Below are positions 10,404 to 21,194 of a stretch of DNA of 64,000 nt, piece by piece. Source of the stretch: Rosa chinensis (taxonomy: Eukaryota; Streptophyta; Magnoliopsida; Rosales; Rosaceae); assembly GCF_002994745.2 (NCBI RefSeq), contig NC_037093.1, forward strand, positions 19,231,555 to 19,295,554, written 5' to 3'. Positions within the stretch are counted from its first letter, which is position 1; every line of letters begins with the position of its first letter. The notes beneath the pieces were generated by a model, which was given only the letters and a program-made list of their open reading frames with translations, ran no database searches and was not told the origin of the DNA. The position numbers and the translations under genes were made by a program.

Positions 10404-13400
10404 ATGGACGTGGATATGCTCAGTTGAAATTGTAGAGGGATCTGTAATGATGCTAAAACAAGAGCGTTGAAGGATATGTGTTCACAAAACAGGCCGCGGA
10501 TTGTTTTTTTGTGCGAAACGAAAATCAGCTGCACTGGAGATTTCGACAGGCTGCGTAGGGCTTTAGGTTTCGCTCATGCTGAAGCAGTGTTTAGTGAGGG
10601 TCAGTCTGGAGGTTTGGTGTTGTTATGGACTGATGATGTGCGCTTGCAGATAGGTACTAAATCTACGCATCATGTTGATGCGATTGTTGTTGGTGACTCT
10701 GGGGCACCATTGTGGAGGGTTACTGGTTTTTACGATTATGCTAGAACAAGAGAGAGGGATCGATCTTGGCAGCTGTTAAAGGATCTTTCTGATCTCGATT
10801 CTCTCCCTTGGGTTGTGATCGGGGATTTCAACGAAATTTTAAACAATGGTGAGAAGATAGCTGGTCCTCTTAGAGCAGAACGTCAGATGAGTGGATTTCG
10901 AGAAGCATTGGGATATTGTGATTTGCTCGACTTAGGGCCGTGTGCAATGGCAACGTGGTGGAATTCGGAGACATTGTTGAGATTGGATAGGGCCGTGTGT
11001 ACCCCATCCTGGTTTGATGTTTTTGGCCATTCTAAACTCTTCCATTTACCTCCATCTGATTCGGATCATGTTCTTCTACTGTTGAGGGCTAGTACAATTA
11101 GACTTCCTGTAAGATCCAAGCCTAATCGATTTAAATTCAAGGCTTTTTGGTTGCAACATCCGGACTGTGATAGTATGGTTAAGGACGCTTGGGGAACAGA
11201 TGTTGCTGGGGCGCCGATGTTTTATGTTACTAAGAAAATCATGCTTACCCGGATCACACTAGATAAATGGCAGAGGGAGGTTTTTCAGGGTAGACAAATG
11301 CAGATGTTGTGGATTAGATCTCGGTTGGAGGAATTACTTGAGGTTCCTATCTCTGACGTGGTCCAGCAGGAGAAGAAAGCCTTGTCGGATGATCTCCAGA
11401 ACTTGCTATTTCAGGAGGAGTTGTTCTGGAAGTAGAGGGCGAAAGTAACTTGGCTTAAGGAGGGGGATCGGAATACCAGATTCTTCCACCAAAAACAGAC
11501 AATAGGAAACATAAAAATCTGCTTCCAAGGCTGTATGATGAGGCAGGTAATTGGAGGGAGGATGATGCTGGTTTGGAGGAAGTTATAACTAGTTATATTA
11601 CCAAGATGTTCTCGGCGTCAGAGATTGATGTTGAGGCCCTTGATCGTACCCTGGAGGCGATTGTTCCATCGGTCACGTCCCAGATGAATGAGGAGCTCAG
11701 TGCCCTGTATACTAGGGAGGAGATCAAGCTTGCTCTTTTCCAGATGTACCCACCTAAGTCCTCAGGACCAGATGGTATGCCTCCATTTTTTTTCCAACAC
11801 TATTAGGAGCTTATTGAACAGGATGTGGTTGCAGCAGTTCAAAATTTTCTCCATACAGGGCTGATTCTCAAGCAAATTAATTTCACGCATATTTGTCTCA
11901 TTCCGAAGGTAGATAATCCTGAGAATATGTCGGACTTGAGACCCATTGCCCTCTGTAATGTCATTTACAAGATCTGCTCGAAGGTGATTGCTAATAGATT
12001 GAAGGTAGTCTTACCATCGGTGATCTCTCCCTTCCAGAGTGCTTTTGTTCCAGGGCGGTTGATTACAGATAATATTTTGGTGGCCAATGAGATGGCTCAT
12101 TTTGTACATAATAAGAGGGATAGTCAAGATGGCTACATGGCTCTGAAACTTGATCTAAGAAAGGCTTATGATAGAATGGAATGGGTTTTTCTAGAACAAG
12201 TTATGATTCATTTTGGCTTTGCAAGGAGTTGGATTGAAGTGGTGATGCAGTGTGTACGTATAGTATGGTATTCTTTCTTGGTGAGGGGTGGGCCACGGGG
12301 TCTTGTTTTGCCTACTAGGGGTTTGTGACAAGGTGATCCCTTATCTCCCTACCTCTTTCTTCTTGGAGCGGAAGGTTTTTCGGCCTTGTTGCAAAAGAAA
12401 CAAGCTTCTGGTTTGTTACCTGGGATTGAGGTGTGTCCTAACGCCCCCTCGGTGAATCATTTGTTATTTGCGGATGACAGCATGCTCTATGCACAGGCTT
12501 CTCTTGGGGCGTGGCAAGAGCTATTGGAAGTACTGGAGACTTATAGGCGAGCTTCGGGGCAGTTGGTTAATTTTGCCAAAAGCTCGGTGGTGTTTAGCAA
12601 GAATGTATCTGAGGAGGTGAAGGAGGAGATCTCGGGTACTTTGGGTGTGGAGGTTGTGGCCTCACATGAGAAGTATCTCGGGTTACCCACTTATGTGGGG
12701 CGCAAGAAAACTTCAACTTTTCATTATATAAAGGAAAGATTGGGTAAGAAGTTGTCTGCTTGGCAAGGAAAGCTGTTGAGTGGTGCAGGGAAAGACATTT
12801 TGATACGTGTAGTAGCACATGCACTTCCTACGTATGCTATGAGTGTCTTCCAGTTGACTAAGAGTTTCTGCGAGGATTTGGAACAAATGTGTGCAAGATT
12901 TTGGTGGGGTAGCACATTGGATAAAAGGAAGATTCATTGGAAAAATTGGAATGTTTTGTGCAACCCGAAGGAGGGTTAGGGTTCCGGAGCCTGTCCAATT
13001 TTAATTCGGCTATGTTGGCCAAGCAAGCTTGGCGTATTTTAAATGACCCAATGTCTTTGATTGCTCGGTTGTACAAAGCGAAATACTATCCTGATGGCTC
13101 TTTTTGGGAGGCTTTACCGCATGCTACTCCCTCGTACTCATGAAGGAGTACATTTTCCGCAAGAGATCTGATTCAAGAAAACTGTGTTTGGCAAGTGGGT
13201 AATAGGGTTGCAATTAATATCTTTACGGATTGTTGGGTATCGTCTTTACCAGGTGGTAAACCGGTACCTTCGGCTTTGGCTATTGTAGAGGTCAATAAGG
13301 TGGATAATTTATTGGTGGCTACGGGGGTGTGGAATGCTCCATTGATTAACAGGTTATTTTCGGATGAGGAAGCAGCGGCGATTATGGCTATTCCCTTTAG

Positions 13401-13835
13401 TACTAGGAATGTGGTGGACCGTTTGGTATGGAAGCTATCACGGGATAAGAAGTTCTCGGTAAAGACTGCTTATCGCTATGCTTTTACTCATTCATCAAGT
13501 TTTTGTCCCATGCCTTTGCCGGTTGGAAGTGCATTCTGGAAGAAGTTTTGGAAGGTGGCTATACCGAACAAAGCAAAGATACATATGTGGAGAGTGTGCC
13601 TTGACATTCTGCCATCTTTAGGCAGCTTGGCTACGAGGAGAGTATTGTTGGATTCTCTGGTGTGTGTGTTATGCGCCGCTCATAATGAAACGACACTCCA
13701 TCTTTGTCGGGAGTGCCCGTTCACAAAATTAGTAGTGCAAGCAAATGCTATCATTCAACAGGTATGCTATAATCCTCAGATAGCATATGGGGATGTTCTT
13801 TCTTGGCTGAATAGGTGTGCCTAAGCTCTCTCTCT
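10404..13835 (+). pseudogene. LINE ORF2 pseudogene: endonuclease, reverse transcriptase, zf-RVT
   Basis: Reading starts MDVDMLS at 10404 and meets a stop where the family has Trp in SWNCRG. The apurinic-type endonuclease follows (FLCETK, then IGDFNEI near 10820). The linker motif WLKEGDRNTRFFH lies after a stop at 11432. The reverse transcriptase has SGPDGMPP, LRPIALCN, FVPGRLITDN, a stop just before QGDPLSPYLF, and the catalytic FADD near 12470. The zinc-binding zf-RVT region covers about 13190-13820. Stops occur at about 11803, 12326, 12977 and 13141, plus a frameshift around 11500, so the protein is dead. It would copy LINE RNA at a nicked target. Confidence 0.9.
13831..13835. repeat. Target duplication TCTCT, left of the gag-only element
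   Basis: TCTCT here and at 18982-18986 flank the TG...CA bounded element, the 5-bp duplication expected of LTR retrotransposons. Confidence 0.85.
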
Positions 13836-14080
13836 TGTTAACTGAAGAGGAAAATTTAGTTCCTTTTTGCTTCAGTTTGCATCGGTTAGGTTAATTAGGA
13901 TTAATAGTTAGTTTAGCTTAATCTACATGTTTAGCTTCTAGTGCTCTACAACTGTATTACACGTGGCACACACTCAATGATTCTGGAAATGTATATAAGT
14001 TGTCTTTAGCTCTTGTAACAGACTAGATTGACTATTCCAAAAGTTTGTTAATGAAAAATATCTCATTTCTCTCGCTCTTT

Positions 14081-15790
14081 TGATGCGGCTAAAATAGCCT
14101 CACAATTTAACCCTGCAAAATGTAATTGTCAGTATAGGATAAGCAGGATCGTTTAGTCCGGGGATTGTAGGGTACACCTACACTAAAAGGTCAATTAACA
14201 AATAAAAGAATAAAATGGGGGGTTTTGAGATTTGGTTCTAATCTACTTAAAATAAAAACAAAACAAATAAAATTATCTACAATGATCGACTTCCGTAACC
14301 TAAACCACTACCACTGCAAAATTATTAAGTGTAAAAATAGAAAATCCTTTTCAACATGCTACAAAAACGTGCCCATCTTAAATGCTAGATAAGAGCCCAA
14401 ATGAAAAGCTGTCACGGTCCAATCCATTTATATGATCCGTTCTTTGAATCAACTCACACGTGCAAATTAACCATTACTCAGAGCAATTAACACGTAATTT
14501 CCAGAATCGTTTAATCATTAAAGCATGATTTTTACCACTCTTTAGAACTAATTACTACTTGTTTAACTCAACGTCTTAACAAATAATAATTACTCTTGGC
14601 AAATTAAGCAAACACACATGAATACTCAGCGTGATTCTAGCATGCAAACTTATTAACCTAACTCTGAAAATTACCTAAACACATAAAAGGGCACAAGATT
14701 ATAATATGCATCATCAAAGAATTCTCAAAATTAACTTAATAATAAACTGAAAATCTCAAAAATATTAATAAAAATATTCTGAAAATCTCATGTCTCCAAT
14801 TACACAACTCACAAATCCAAACAAACAAAACCGAAACAAAGATTGGAAGTAGAGTCATAGTTACACTTTGAAGCTTTCCTTAGCGGCTTGGCAACAAGGT
14901 GATGAACTCGTCTCCGCTATGGTGGTGGATCGTCCTTGACTTAGCGCCTAAGAACTTCTTGGATTGATGGAAGGATGGTGGTCACGATCTTGTAGGTGAT
15001 GGAGGTTTGAGAAGTGAATTGGGCAGAGCTATGGAATAATTTTTAGCTAAGAACTGATAAGCTAGGAAGTAATCTTGGTTAGGAAGTGATGATTTTGGAG
15101 TATAGAATGGCTGCTATTTATAGTGGAATTCTCATCTCTTGTGATGCAATCATGGCCAATCATCTTGAGGTGATTTCTCCTCCAAATTTGCTTGATTTCC
15201 TCTTGACAAAGTCATGAATTTTCTGATTTCTTTTCCCCTTAATGGTTCATTGTATATGCCTTGAATAGCGACTAGATACATCCCTTATTCTTCTCCTTTG
15301 ATTTGCACTAATTTCTTCCAAGAATTGTACACACAATAAACTCCTACAATCAAGAAAAATCAAAATTTAATTAGAGTTTATAATCAATAAGAAATAAGAT
15401 AATTAGGAATAAATATTGATTAAAAACAATCCATTTTATCTCCTCGAATTCTTCCTGATTAATCCTTCAATTTTTCTTGATTTAATCACTCAAGAGTTTC
15501 TAATGGGATGGACTCTCATTAAAATAGGAAAATCAGAAATAGAAAAGTTCAAATGAAGAAAGTTTCCTAAAACAAAATAGGAAATATTTCCTAAAATGAA
15601 AGAGGAAAGTTTCTAAAATGACTTGTCCTTAATTTATGCTCATTTCTGCTCTTTTTTACCTATTTTCACCATTTCCGACCATGAAGTAGCTAAAAACACA
15701 AACTATATTATAATTATTAATTTTAAGAGAATAACTTAGCCAAATGAGGAAAAATACACATTAAAAACGTCACACTTTGTGCTCCTATCA
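14081..15790. mobile_element. Solo-LTR-like insertion inside the 5' LTR
   Basis: The 1710-bp block splits the copia-like LTR: sequence before 14081 and after about 15791 joins up to match the intact 3' LTR at 18702-18981. It starts TGATGCGGC and ends CTCCTATCA, with TG...CA ends like an LTR, and has no coding frame. I could not find a clean target duplication because the host site is a T run (TTTTT). It could be a solo LTR or a LARD/TRIM-type element; the family is not recognised. Confidence 0.55.
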
Positions 15791-15830
15791 AATTTTTGCT
15801 CTCTCTGATTTTCTGTAAGCAATTCTTTCA

Positions 15831-15848
15831 TGGCATCAAGAGCCAGGT
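15831..15848 (+). other. Primer-binding site of the gag-only element
   Basis: TGGCATCAAGAGCC follows directly after the 5' LTR end at 15830. It resembles the TGGTATCAGAGC primer-binding site complementary to initiator methionine tRNA that is typical of copia elements, with a substitution and an extra A. Confidence 0.6.
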
Positions 15849-16539
15849 TCGATCAGGATCAAAATCTTGCTGCGTTTACTTTGCTGCTTGAAGATTATAA
15901 AGCTGTAGTTCATCTCTATCATTCTGGTATTGATTTTCTGGAAGAATTCAAGCTTGAAGATAAGTTCATTTTTCTAGATCTGGAATTGTGATTGTTCTGA
16001 AAACCTGAGATTAGATACTGATTTCTGTTTTCGAAGCCTTGATTATATGATTGAAGTTGCCTGCTACTATCTTTAGTACAAGATTCAGTTGGAAATTGAG
16101 ATTTGCTTGAGATTGAAGTTTGTTGAAACCCTAATTTCTGTTCATCGAAGATTAGTACTAGAATTGCACATCTCACAGTGAATTACTAGAAATTGAAGAT
16201 TGTAGAAATACTACTTTGTGATAGCGGAAGCTTAAAACTCTTGTCTCATTTGAAATGTTCCATATAGTTGATTTTTTTTTTTGCTGGAATTATTTGCTTC
16301 TAGCTGTGAAGATTGGTTACTAGTTATAAGGTCTATATAGTTCGACAATTATTACAAGTTGGTCATACTACAGTTTCCTCATTGAAATGCATTGCTAGTA
16401 TATAGAATGGTTATGCTACACTCTGCAGAACCTGGAACTTGTTAGAATTTGGTTTGACTCATCTGGACATTGTTAGAGCTTGGTTTTGTTAGAACTTGGT
16501 TTGGGGCTTCTAATTGTCATTGGAGCTCACTAGTGGTGA

Positions 16540-18546
16540 TTGTTGAGTGTTGATTTCTGGTCATCCTCAGTCAAGATATTATCTTTTAGGTTGCCTACCA
16601 TCATGAATGACTTAAGCAATTGTCTGTTGTCCAATTTCTGCAATCTGATTCCAGTCCGTTTAGAAAACTCGAACTATGTCACATGGAAATTTATGTTAGA
16701 CACAATGTTAAGAGGTTGTGGCCTAATGAAATTTGTCAATGGATCATTTCCTTTTCCTTCACAATACATGATCACAGAAGCAGGAGGTGTCTCATCTGAA
16801 ATGACAGCAAAGTACCTTACTTGGAAACAAAATGATTATGCTGTTATGACTTTGCTTGCTGCTACTCTATCCAGTAGTGTTCTCTCCTTTGTTGTTGGCA
16901 GTAACACTTCTAGAGAACTTTGGTGTTTGCTTAAGGAGAGGTTTGCTTCTACTTCATGGTTTAACAAAGAGAAACTAAAGACCAATTTCTACAATCTCCA
17001 AAAGGTTCAGATTCTATTGACAAATACTTAGATCGGGTGAAGATTGCTTGTGATCAGTTGGCTAATGTAGGAATTCATATGACAAATGAAGACATAATTG
17101 TCTCTGTTCTTCTTGGATTGCCATCAGACTATACTACCATGAAAACTATAATCAGGGCTAAGCATAACCCCATTTCAATGCAAGAGTTAAGGTCTCTTTT
17201 GCTCATTGCTGAAGCTGAAGTTGAAGAGGTTGACAAGTCTATTTCCTTACCTTCCAATACTGAAATCGTAGCACAAGGTGATAATGTCAGAGGGTCTACT
17301 CCTGCACCAACTCTTGTTACAGATGCCAAATATGACCAAAGTCGATAATTCAGTGATGCCTCCAAGCAGTGTTGCCCATTCTATTGAATATACGGCACAA
17401 TCTATGCCTAATTAACGGTACATGAATGCTCCTTATGCCATTGCATCTATTCCTAAAATGGATTTTATATATGCTGCAAATACCGTGCTTAACAATGAGT
17501 CCCAAGGAGACTTTGTACAGTAATTCTCTAGTCCCTCTCAATCTGCTGATGTCCTGCAACCACACTTTGGTCATTCACAGCAGCACTTGAACCATTGTCA
17601 AAATAGTACTACTGACAGTTTCGTTACGGGGCTATACACTCAACCCAATACTGATTTTACTCAGCAACACAGTGGTTACTCAATGCACAATAGCAATCAT
17701 GACTCGAGTGGAGGTTTTGTTCCCAATCATAACACTGCATCTCAGTCTCTATACATAAAAAATACTTCATCACCTAGTGCAATCACTCCTAGTCTTGCGA
17801 CCTGTGGTCGAATATCACAAGTTCACAATGGTTGTTTTCCTCAACCCTCAAGTTTCTTGCAGCAGCATGGCTTTTCACAACCATTTGCATCATGCACTAG
17901 TACTACACAACAAAATGTTTATGGTTGTTTCCCTCAATCTACTGGTTTCATTGCACAAAGTGAAGGTATACAGAGGTCTTATAATGACATTGGCAATGGA
18001 GTGCAAGGCTATAATGGTTCACATCAGCTACATAACAATTCTCAAAATGCTAGAGGATCTGGATCTTATGGTGATACTGTTGATGTGAAGAATAGGTCAG
18101 AAAAGCATGCAGAGGCTCTTGTTTGTTCAAGTTCAGACCATGGAGATTATGAAAAAGAAGGTCCTTTGCACATGGGAACTCATGATGACAACTTTGGTGG
18201 TAGTTCTTTTAAGGCCAAAACGTCTTCTACGGAGTCCAATCAGAATGTTGTTGAGGATAATATGAACAATGGTAGCTATCAAAGTATTCAGCAAGTGCAA
18301 CAAAAAGTACAACAAACCAATGCTTTTCAGCAAAATAATAGCTCTCAGCACAATGGAGGATTCATGAAACAGCAAACCAATCGTTCTGGATACTCTACCC
18401 AAAGATGTTACCAAAGAAACTCTCAGCCTTTGAATATTGCCTTGAGCTCATATGTGGAATGCCAAATATGCAGAAGGCCTGGACACATTGCCAAAATTTG
18501 CGATATAAACAACGGCCAAGTAACAGCTATCATAATACTCGACTAA
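16540..18546 (+). pseudogene. Copia-type gag pseudogene with zinc knuckle
   Basis: The N-terminal part matches plant copia gag (gag_2/UBN2-type: NLIPVRLENSNYVTWKF near 16640, then LWCLLKERF and LLGLPSDY). A one-base frameshift near 17000 and stops between 17346 and 17580 break it. The frame resumes at 17587 as a long Gln/Asn/Ser-rich tail and ends with a retroviral CCHC zinc knuckle, CQICRRPGHIAKIC, near 18460. It would have packaged the element RNA. There is no pol after it; the polypurine tract and 3' LTR follow within 160 bases. Confidence 0.8.
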
Positions 18547-18689
18547 GTTCCTATACTTTCATGCCACTCATTCCTCCTGGCTGAAGCACACATCTAGTCG
18601 GATATCTTGCAGATTTATTCACCATGGTTTTATGCTCATTTCAACACTGATACCTGTGTTCCAGCTTGATGTTAGCATCCTCCCATCAA

Positions 18690-18701
18690 GCTGAGGAGGG
18701 G
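18690..18701 (+). other. Polypurine tract of the gag-only element
   Basis: CTGAGGAGGGG immediately precedes the 3' LTR start at 18702, the position and composition expected for the plus-strand primer. Confidence 0.6.
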
Positions 18702-18981
18702 TGTTAACTGAAGAGGAAAATTTAGTTCCTTTTTGCTTCAGTTTGCATCGGTTAGGTTAATTAGGATTAATAGTTAGTTTAGCTTAATCTACATGTTTAG
18801 CTTCTAGTTCTCTACAACTGTATTACACGTGGCACACACTCAATGATTCTGGAAATGTATATAAGCTGTCTTTAGCTCTTGTAACAGACTAGATCGACTA
18901 TTCCAAAAGTTTGTTAATGAAAAATATCTCATTTCTCTCGCTCTTTTTGCTCTCTCTGATTTTCTCTAAGCAATTCTTTCA
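18702..18981 (+). repeat. 3' LTR of the gag-only element
   Basis: The intact 280-bp copy starts TGTTAACTG and ends TTCTTTCA, followed by the duplication TCTCT at 18982-18986. It serves as the reference that reveals the 14081-15790 insertion in the 5' copy. Confidence 0.85.
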
Positions 18982-18986
18982 TCTCT

Positions 18987-19666
18987 TACTTAGCTTGGTG
19001 AGCTTTTCTTCTTGCTTTGGGGAGTATGGAAGGAACGCAATGATAGGGTCTGGAATCAGAAGAGCAGGGAGGCAGGTGATGTGTGTTTGGGGTTGATATC
19101 TCGTCTACAAGAGTTTCGGTTTCATAACTCAAAGCCTCCCCGAAGTAGAATTGCTGGTTCAAGGGCAGTTCGTTGGGTTGCCCCACCTGCAGGCCTTCTG
19201 AAAATAAATGTGGATGGAGCTTTCCATCATCAAACTAGAGCAGGTGGATTGGGTTTTGCGATCAGGGATGAATGGGGTACTATGTTGGCAGGGGGATCTT
19301 GTCCTTTGCAGGGTTTGATTTCTCCTGAACATGCGGAGGTGCTGGCGTGTCAACATGCTCTGGAATTCGCTCGGAGTTATGGCTTTGTTCCAGCAATCTT
19401 GGAAACAGATGCCATGCATGGAGGTGCATCGTCAACTCTTGGCCTGCAGCTCGGCCAATACTTCTGCACTGGGAAGGATTTATGAGGATGTGGGGGTCCT
19501 TCTCGATGGTCAGCCTGGTATGCCAGTGTGTCATGTTGGTCGTCAAGGAAATAGAGTAGCACATCAGCTGGCTACCCGTGCTTGTGGTCTTGGTGAGGCT
19601 CATTTTTATTTTACTGCTCCTGAGTTTCTTCTAGCTGCTGTAATAGCAGATTTCTGTAGTGTGTAA
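18987..19666 (+). pseudogene. LINE ORF2 C-terminal RNase H region (pseudogene)
   Basis: Continuation of the LINE ORF2 after the nested element. WKERNDRVW near 19030 is the classic start of the plant LINE RNase H tail. It is followed by INVDGAF (first catalytic Asp), a Glu in SPEHAEVLACQHAL, and LETDAM (second Asp). A frameshift at about 19420-19430 moves the rest (ending VGRQGNRVAHQLA) to another frame. It degrades RNA in RNA:DNA hybrids during LINE replication. The copy is inactive. Confidence 0.85.
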
Positions 19667-19709
19667 TTTCTTTCTATTCAATAAAGAGTTGACCTTGTTG
19701 GATTCAAAA

Positions 19710-19728
19710 AAGTTTGAACAACTATATA
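19710..19728. repeat. Right 19-bp target duplication of the LINE
   Basis: Exact copy of 10294-10312, placed directly after the LINE's terminal A run. Confidence 0.95.
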
Positions 19729-20116
19729 TGAGTTTGATATTTACTTTATTAATACGTTGCGTGATACTAATTGTATAAAAATTGAACATTTTAATTTCAA
19801 GTTAACTTTATTTATCTCTGAAATAAATGGTTCAATAGGAGCTAGACGTTCATTCTTAAATAATAAGGTCACATAGCCATTGGTTCCTTGGCAATAGTAA
19901 TTCCAATGGCGCTTCCTTTTGATTAGCTATATTTGATTTGTCCATTGGCGTTGATAGTTTATGGTTTGAGGAGACCCTAATGTACGTTGTTCGAATGTGT
20001 TCTCTTTGAAGATTGTAATCCTCAATTAGTCTGACTACTACTAAGGGTGTTTCTTTGAAGGTTATAATCCTTGATTATCTCTATACAAATATCATGATGA
20101 ACAACAAAGTAATAGG
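19729..20116. other. Intergenic, nothing recognised
   Basis: AT-rich DNA between the LINE and the copia element. A loose direct repeat (TTTGAAGATTGTAATCC / TTTGAAGGTTATAATCC) near 20006 and 20055 is the only visible structure. Confidence 0.5.
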
Positions 20117-20121
20117 TATCT
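20117..20121. repeat. Target duplication GTATC (left) of the young copia element
   Basis: GTATC at 20117-20121 and 27019-27023 flank the element exactly. Confidence 0.9.
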
Positions 20122-20328
20122 GTTGAAGGAAAATCAAGTTTAGTGTGCCTTATCAAACTAGGAATAGGAATAGGAGAGAAGGTTCTAGATTTCCCAATCC
20201 TACACGGATTGGTATTCCTTGTAACATTAGATTATGCACTTTGTAATCCCTATATATAGGGCTCCTATTCTCTATAATGAAATACACTTCTCTCATCAAT
20301 CTCTCTCAATACCAATATACTTAAACAC
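20122..20328 (+). repeat. 5' LTR of the young copia element
   Basis: It starts TGTTGAAGG and ends CTTAAACA. A TATATATA box at 20251-20258 is the likely promoter, followed by a CT-rich start region. It matches the 3' LTR (26812-27018) along its whole length. Confidence 0.95.
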
Positions 20329-20346
20329 GTTATCAGCACGAGCCCT
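20329..20346 (+). other. Probable primer-binding site
   Basis: CGTTATCAGCACGAGCC follows the 5' LTR directly. It shares the TATCAG core of the methionine-tRNA primer site and is found in this position in some copia elements, perhaps priming from an internal tRNA region. The exact tRNA is not assigned. Confidence 0.45.
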
Positions 20347-21194
20347 AAACCACAAATAGCCAAAAAGCCAAAAACCCGAAAAGAATTTCATATCGCCAAA
20401 ACTGCCGCAGCCCCTAGCCCGTGCTAGCATCGCTGCAGCCTGCCCCGCGTGCGCCCCTGCGCATACTGCTGCCACCGAAGCATCCTTGCACCTAGCCCCT
20501 TGCTAGCCCGCTGCTCCTGCAGCCCTTTCGGCCTGCAAACCTGCCAGCGCGCCCCCGCGCTCAATTCGCTGCCTTGCAGCCCCGCGCCCGTGCGTCCACC
20601 CTACGCTGCCCCTGCAGCGTCCCTGCTTCCCCGCGCACACCTGCGCACGCTGCTGCCCCGCCTACGCACCCGTGCACCTGCAGCCCTACACCACTACTGC
20701 TGCCCCTGCAGTTTGCCTCCGCTACTCCTGCACCACTACTACCACCGCAGCCCCTGCTGCCCCGCATTCGCTGCACGCTTCTACTCGGATTGCTTCGCTC
20801 CATCACGCCTGCATCGACACGCGCGTGATCCAAAACCAAAAAGTAAGTATCCAAAAGCGTAAGTTTTAAAGTTCCTAAATTGAAATTTCTTCTTTTCTCG
20901 GGGACTTAAAAACCTCCCTTCTTCTTCATCCCACCTTTCTTATAACGTGGGTTCGATCATTAAAAAGCGGAATCGTGGGGATTCACGCAATTAACGAACT
21001 AAGAGCGTTCGTAAGACTTCGGACTAAGAGCGTCCGCAAGCATCGATTTATGACCTTATAAACATCATTGTTTCGGTCTAATCCAATTTTCTTGGAAATC
21101 GATTTCTTGGTAGCATAGCTCGGAAATCTTAATATTTAGTTGTCGTGGAAGTTTTAAACTCCGAAACTAATATATTTCTTCTTCTTATTTCAGG
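20347..21194 (+). promoter_or_regulatory. Untranslated leader with GC-rich block and predicted intron
   Basis: The part 20400-20830 is very rich in C and G, with many CCTGCAGCC-like words. A donor-like GTAAGTAT starts at 20843, and an acceptor TTCTTATTTCAG ends at 21193, one base before the gag ATG. Splicing 20843-21193 would place the gag start next to the leader. A frame at 20449-20862 crosses the GC block but looks like low-complexity shadow. Confidence 0.45.

Larger units (their letters stand above)
13836..18981 (+). mobile_element. Non-autonomous copia-like LTR retrotransposon (gag only), nested in the LINE
   Basis: It is bounded by LTRs starting TGTTAACTG and ending TTCTTTCA, with a TCTCT target duplication. 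The 3' LTR is 18702-18981 (280 bp). The 5' LTR runs 13836-14080, is split by a 1.7-kb insertion, and resumes at about 15791-15830. I count about four differences between the LTR copies, implying a moderately recent insertion. The interior holds a gag-like pseudogene but no protease, integrase, reverse transcriptase or RNase H, so it must have relied on proteins in trans. Its own length without the nested insertion is about 3.4 kb. A TATATAA word at 13992 sits in the LTR. Confidence 0.85.
10313..19709 (+). mobile_element. L1-type LINE with RNase H, interrupted by nested LTR element
   Basis: A 19-bp direct repeat brackets the whole block. From the left it holds a leader of about 90 bases, then an endonuclease, reverse transcriptase and zinc-binding region (to 13835). 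After the nested copia-like insertion (13836-18981) come a C-terminal RNase H region (to 19666) and a 3' tail with an AATAAA-like word and short A run at 19705-19710. Without the nested DNA the LINE is about 4.2 kb. No ORF1 (RNA-binding) gene precedes the endonuclease. Either the copy is 5'-truncated or it belongs to an ORF2-only form. Confidence 0.9.

Noticed and set aside
20449..20862. A 137-codon frame in the copia leader
   Set aside because: Low-complexity C-rich sequence with Ala/Pro/Cys bias. It overlaps a predicted donor and shares nothing with known retroelement proteins.
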